This document shows positions 24,867 through 27,840 of a stretch of 27,840 bases of DNA, piece by piece (position 1 is the first letter of the stretch; every line of letters starts with the position of its first letter). The translations under genes were made by a program, and so were the position numbers. Source of the DNA: RGIG6307 sp964424345 (lineage in GTDB: Bacteria > Bacillota > Clostridia > Lachnospirales > Lachnospiraceae); the NCBI GenBank assembly GCA_964424345.1, contig CAYRIK010000022.1:1-27840 (forward strand), read 5' to 3'. The notes beneath the pieces were generated by a model. It was not told the origin of the DNA. It did no database searches and worked only from the letters and a program-made list of their open reading frames with translations.

Positions 24867-27500
24867 TTGAAACATTATTGCGAACAAATTGACAATGTCC
24901 TGTCCGAAGTTAAAAGTACCCCTGTAGGTCTTTCTTCCGACGAAGCAAACAGTCGCTTGCTTTCAAACGGACCAAACAAACTTGCCGAAAGTAAAAAAGA
25001 CTCTCTGCTCAAACGATTTCTTAACCAGCTTACAGACCCTATGATTATCATTCTGTTAGCTGCCGCTGCAATTAGTGGTACTTTAGCCATTGTTGAAGGG
25101 GAAAGTTTTACAGATGTTATTATCATTCTTGCAGTAGTTGTAATTAATGCGGTGCTTGGTGTATATCAGGAAAGCAAAGCAGAAAAAGCAATTGAAGCAT
25201 TACAGCAGATGTCCGCTGCTACTTCTAAAGTACTGCGTGACGGAAAACAGATTCTTGTAAAGAGTGAAGACCTCGTTGTAGGTGATGTTGTATTATTAGA
25301 AGCTGGTGATGCAGTTCCTGCTGATGGCCGTTTGATTCAGAATGCCAGCATGAAGATTGAAGAAGCTGCTTTAACAGGTGAATCTGTTCCTGTTACAAAA
25401 TTCATTGATATTATCCAGTTAAAAGACGATGCAAAAGATGTACCTCTTGGTGATCGTAAAAACATGGTATACATGGGTTCTACTGTTGTATATGGTCATG
25501 GTAAAGCAGTCATCACTGCAACTGGTATGGATACAGAAATGGGTAAAATTGCAGATGCTCTTGCAAATGCAAGTGAAGGTCAGACTCCTTTACAGCTTAA
25601 ATTAAGTCAGCTTTCTAAAATATTAACATGGCTTGTTTTAGGAATCTGCGTTGTTATCTTTGCTGTACAGTGCCTGCGTTCCGGCGGTCTAAATTTTGAA
25701 AGTATCTTAAATTCTTTCATGGTAGCTGTTTCTTTAGCAGTAGCTGCTATTCCAGAAGGTCTTGCTGCTGTTGTAACAGTTGTACTTTCTATCGGTGTTA
25801 CAAATATGTCTAAGCGTAATGCGATTATTCGTCGTCTTACTGCTGTAGAAACATTAGGTTGTGCTCAGATTATCTGTTCCGATAAAACTGGTACTTTGAC
25901 ACAGAATAAGATGACAGTTGTAGACTTCTTTGGTGAAAACGAAAAACAGCTTGCTCAGGCTATGGCTCTTTGCTGTGATGCTGAGTTAGACACTGATGGT
26001 ACTGTAACTGGTGAACCTACAGAAGCTGCTTTAGTATCTTGGGCTGCTTCTTTAGAACTTCCAAAATATACGTTAAAAGAACAATTCCCTCGTGTTGGTG
26101 AAGCTCCTTTCGACTCTGGCAGAAAGATGATGAGTACCGTTCATTACCATGAACACATCTACACCCAGTATACAAAAGGTGCTCCTGACGTAATATTAGG
26201 TCGCTGTTCTTCTTATTTAAAAGATGGTCAGTGTGTTCCAATGACCGAAGAATACCGTAATCAGATTTTAAAAGCTAACAAAGATATGGCAGACAAAGCA
26301 CTTCGTGTACTTGCCTGTGCACAGCGTGTTGGAAATACAGCTCCTCTTTCTTATGAAGCAGACGATTTAGAAAAAGACCTTTGCTTTGTTGGTTTAACTG
26401 GTATGATCGACCCTGTTCGTCCAGAAGTAAAGGATGCGATTGCTGAATGTAAAAATGCCGGTGTTCGTGCAATTATGATTACTGGTGACCATGTAGATAC
26501 TGCTATCGCTATCGCAAAAGAACTTGGTATTTTACATGGCACACAAAAAGCAATTACTGGTGCTCAGTTAAATGATATGAGTGATGAAGTATTTGCAAAA
26601 GAGCTTCCAAATATTTCTGTATATGCTCGTGTTCAGCCTGAACATAAGACTCGTATCGTAAATGCTTGGCGTAATGCCGGTTATGTAACTGCTATGACTG
26701 GTGACGGTGTAAATGACGCTCCTTCTATTAAATCTGCTGATATTGGTGTCGGCATGGGTATTACTGGTACAGACGTTACAAAGAACGTTGCTGATATGGT
26801 ACTTACCGATGACAACTTTGCAACAATCGTTGGTGCTGTTGAAGAAGGTCGTCGTATTTACGACAATATTCGTAAAGCAATCCAGTTCCTGTTAGGTTCT
26901 AACATGAGTGAGGTTATCAGTATTTTCGTAGCTACTTTACTTGGATTTACAATCTTAAAGCCAGTTCATCTGCTTTGGATCAACTTGATTACAGACTGTT
27001 TCCCAGCCTTAGCACTTGGTATGGAAGAAGCAGAACCTGACATTATGCAGCGTAAACCACGAAGAGCCAATGCTGGTATTTTCTCTGATGGTATGGGTAT
27101 TGACGTAGCTTATCAAGGTATTTTAGTATCTATTCTTGTACTTGCTTCCTATTTTATCGGTCACTACATGGAATCCGGTGTATGGGAAATTGCAAATAGT
27201 GCAGACGGTATGACAATGGCATTCCTTACAATGTCTATGGCAGAAATTTTCCACAGCTTTAACATGCGTTCTCAGAGAGGCACTATTTTTACCCTCCCTA
27301 CTAAGAACAAAGTTTTAATTGGTGCTGCTGTATTTACTTTAATCGCTACTACTGCTGTTTGTGAAATTCCTTTCCTCGCAGCTGCTTTTGGATTTACTTC
27401 TGTAAGCTTCATCGAATATGTACTTGCAATTGCATTAGGCTTCTTAGTAATCCCAGTTGTAGAAATCGTAAAATTTGTACAGCGTAAACTTGCAAAATAA
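24867..27500 (+). CDS. P-type calcium-transporting ATPase (P2A, SERCA/PMR1-like)
   Basis: Predicted 877-residue ATP-driven Ca2+ exporter. The actuator loop is TGES (from residue 170), the phosphorylation site is DKTGTLT (Asp339), the nucleotide domain has KGAPDVIL, and the hinge is TGDGVNDAP (Asp613). The transport residues look like those of SERCA: PEGL in M4, SNMSE in M5, NLITD in M6 and a Glu in MAEIFHSFN in M8. This suggests both calcium sites I and II are kept; several bacterial Ca2+ pumps keep only one. I chose TTG at 24867 because AGGAGG lies 8 nt upstream. The in-frame TTG at 24837 has no ribosome site, and AGGAGG itself lies within that longer frame. It is the only complete plus-strand gene of the window. 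Confidence 0.93.
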   Translation: MKHYCEQIDNVLSEVKSTPVGLSSDEANSRLLSNGPNKLAESKKDSLLKRFLNQLTDPMIIILLAAAAISGTLAIVEGESFTDVIIILAVVVINAVLGVYQESKAEKAIEALQQMSAATSKVLRDGKQILVKSEDLVVGDVVLLEAGDAVPADGRLIQNASMKIEEAALTGESVPVTKFIDIIQLKDDAKDVPLGDRKNMVYMGSTVVYGHGKAVITATGMDTEMGKIADALANASEGQTPLQLKLSQLSKILTWLVLGICVVIFAVQCLRSGGLNFESILNSFMVAVSLAVAAIPEGLAAVVTVVLSIGVTNMSKRNAIIRRLTAVETLGCAQIICSDKTGTLTQNKMTVVDFFGENEKQLAQAMALCCDAELDTDGTVTGEPTEAALVSWAASLELPKYTLKEQFPRVGEAPFDSGRKMMSTVHYHEHIYTQYTKGAPDVILGRCSSYLKDGQCVPMTEEYRNQILKANKDMADKALRVLACAQRVGNTAPLSYEADDLEKDLCFVGLTGMIDPVRPEVKDAIAECKNAGVRAIMITGDHVDTAIAIAKELGILHGTQKAITGAQLNDMSDEVFAKELPNISVYARVQPEHKTRIVNAWRNAGYVTAMTGDGVNDAPSIKSADIGVGMGITGTDVTKNVADMVLTDDNFATIVGAVEEGRRIYDNIRKAIQFLLGSNMSEVISIFVATLLGFTILKPVHLLWINLITDCFPALALGMEEAEPDIMQRKPRRANAGIFSDGMGIDVAYQGILVSILVLASYFIGHYMESGVWEIANSADGMTMAFLTMSMAEIFHSFNMRSQRGTIFTLPTKNKVLIGAAVFTLIATTAVCEIPFLAAAFGFTSVSFIEYVLAIALGFLVIPVVEIVKFVQRKLAK

Positions 27501-27525
27501 TTATAATTTCCTTTATGGATACTAC

Positions 27526-27559
27526 AAAAGGCTTCTCTTGTCATTAGAGAAGCCTTTTT
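27526..27559 (+). terminator. Intrinsic terminator of the Ca2+ ATPase gene
   Basis: GGCTTCTC (27530-27537) pairs with GAGAAGCC (27547-27554), preceded by AAAA and followed by TTTTT (27555-27559). Confidence 0.9.
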
Positions 27560-27640
27560 ATATTGTTTGTATCCTTATTACGTAACTTCGATCTTTCCAA
27601 ATCTAATTTACAGTGCTAAAATCAAAGCAATAAATAAACT

Positions 27641-27727
27641 TGCTATTTCAAAATAAATGTCCACACTGTGGAAAATTTCTTTTATCAAACGGAACATTCT
27701 GTCCTCATTGCGTCAAAAAAATATAAA
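27641..27727 (+). CDS. Short zinc-ribbon reading frame (microprotein or gene remnant)
   Basis: From a TTG at 27641 the frame encodes 28 residues containing CPHCGKFLLSNGTFCPHC, followed by VKKI and a stop. The two CxxC pairs, 10 residues apart, form a recognisable zinc-ribbon motif. An in-frame TAA at 27632-27634 prevents a longer N-terminus, and I see no ribosome binding site. It may therefore be the degraded end of a zinc-ribbon protein rather than an expressed gene. The neighbouring 27560-27640 shows nothing else I can name. Confidence 0.35.
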
Positions 27728-27756
27728 TAATTTCCAAAGTATAATATTTTATGCAC

Positions 27757-27790
27757 AAAAAAATCCTTGAAGATTACTTCAAGGATTTTT
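27757..27790 (-). terminator. Intrinsic terminator of tRNA-Lys
   Basis: ATCCTTGAAG (27764-27773) pairs perfectly with CTTCAAGGAT (27778-27787) around a 4-nt loop. On the minus strand a run of seven T's follows (27763-27757). Confidence 0.9.
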
Positions 27791-27793
27791 AGT

Positions 27794-27840
27794 GAGCCAC
27801 CGGGGACTCGAACCCCGGACAACTTGATTAAAAGTCAAGT
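27794..27840 (-). tRNA. tRNA-Lys (anticodon UUU), partial
   Basis: The minus strand shows the anticodon arm CTTGA-CTTTTAA-TCAAG (anticodon TTT), the T-arm CGGGG-TTCGAGT-CCCCG and the 3' acceptor strand GTGGCTC with discriminator A. No CCA is encoded. The D-arm and 5' acceptor strand lie beyond the window edge. Confidence 0.9.

Noticed and set aside
1..27840. CRISPR array, insertion sequence, prophage or defence island
   Set aside because: No regularly spaced repeats, transposase, integrase or phage genes are visible on either strand.

Overview
The window reads as chromosomal DNA from a low-GC monoderm bacterium of the class Clostridia. A gut Lachnospiraceae-type organism is my best guess, from the overall look of the proteins, AGGAGG-type ribosome binding sites, lipoprotein-anchored transport components and tRNA genes without an encoded CCA. 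That placement is inference; no marker gene is present. Apart from the left-edge fragment and a P-type ATPase at the right, all genes are on the minus strand. I see no mobile element, CRISPR array or phage gene.

Layout, left to right. (1) A RidA-like tail and a shared terminator (1-85). (2) A formate/nitrite-type transporter (116-955). (3) A carbohydrate operon transcribed right to left from a strong promoter at 8882-8910: two tandem lacZ-type beta-galactosidases, then a phosphoglucomutase. (4) An operon from a promoter at 12418-12446: amino-acid ABC binding protein, permease, ATPase, and then a family 8 glycosyltransferase. It ends in a terminator whose loop contains the last stop codon. (5) A six-gene MacB/Ykn-like ABC export operon from a promoter at 20174-20202: three different adaptor lipoproteins, one large FtsX-type permease and two ATPases. 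(6) tRNA-Leu(UAG). (7) A CPA2 cation/proton antiporter. (8) The sdaAB-sdaAA L-serine dehydratase pair. (9) Divergent calcium genes: a CaCA-type Na+/Ca2+ antiporter and a P2A-type Ca2+ ATPase. (10) A short zinc-ribbon reading frame and the 3' part of a tRNA-Lys at the right edge.

Functionally, the lactose genes feed glucose and galactose toward glucose phosphates through the phosphomutase. Serine dehydratase makes pyruvate and ammonia, and the formate-type channel would suit a mixed-acid fermenter. The most unusual items are three. The amino-acid binding protein appears circularly permuted: the segment that normally forms its C-terminus sits at the N-terminus. An ABC ATPase carries a C-terminal AbrB/SpoVT-like domain. 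The exporter operon encodes three non-identical adaptor lipoproteins for one permease. Patches of near-identical DNA between the two otherwise diverged lacZ genes suggest gene conversion.
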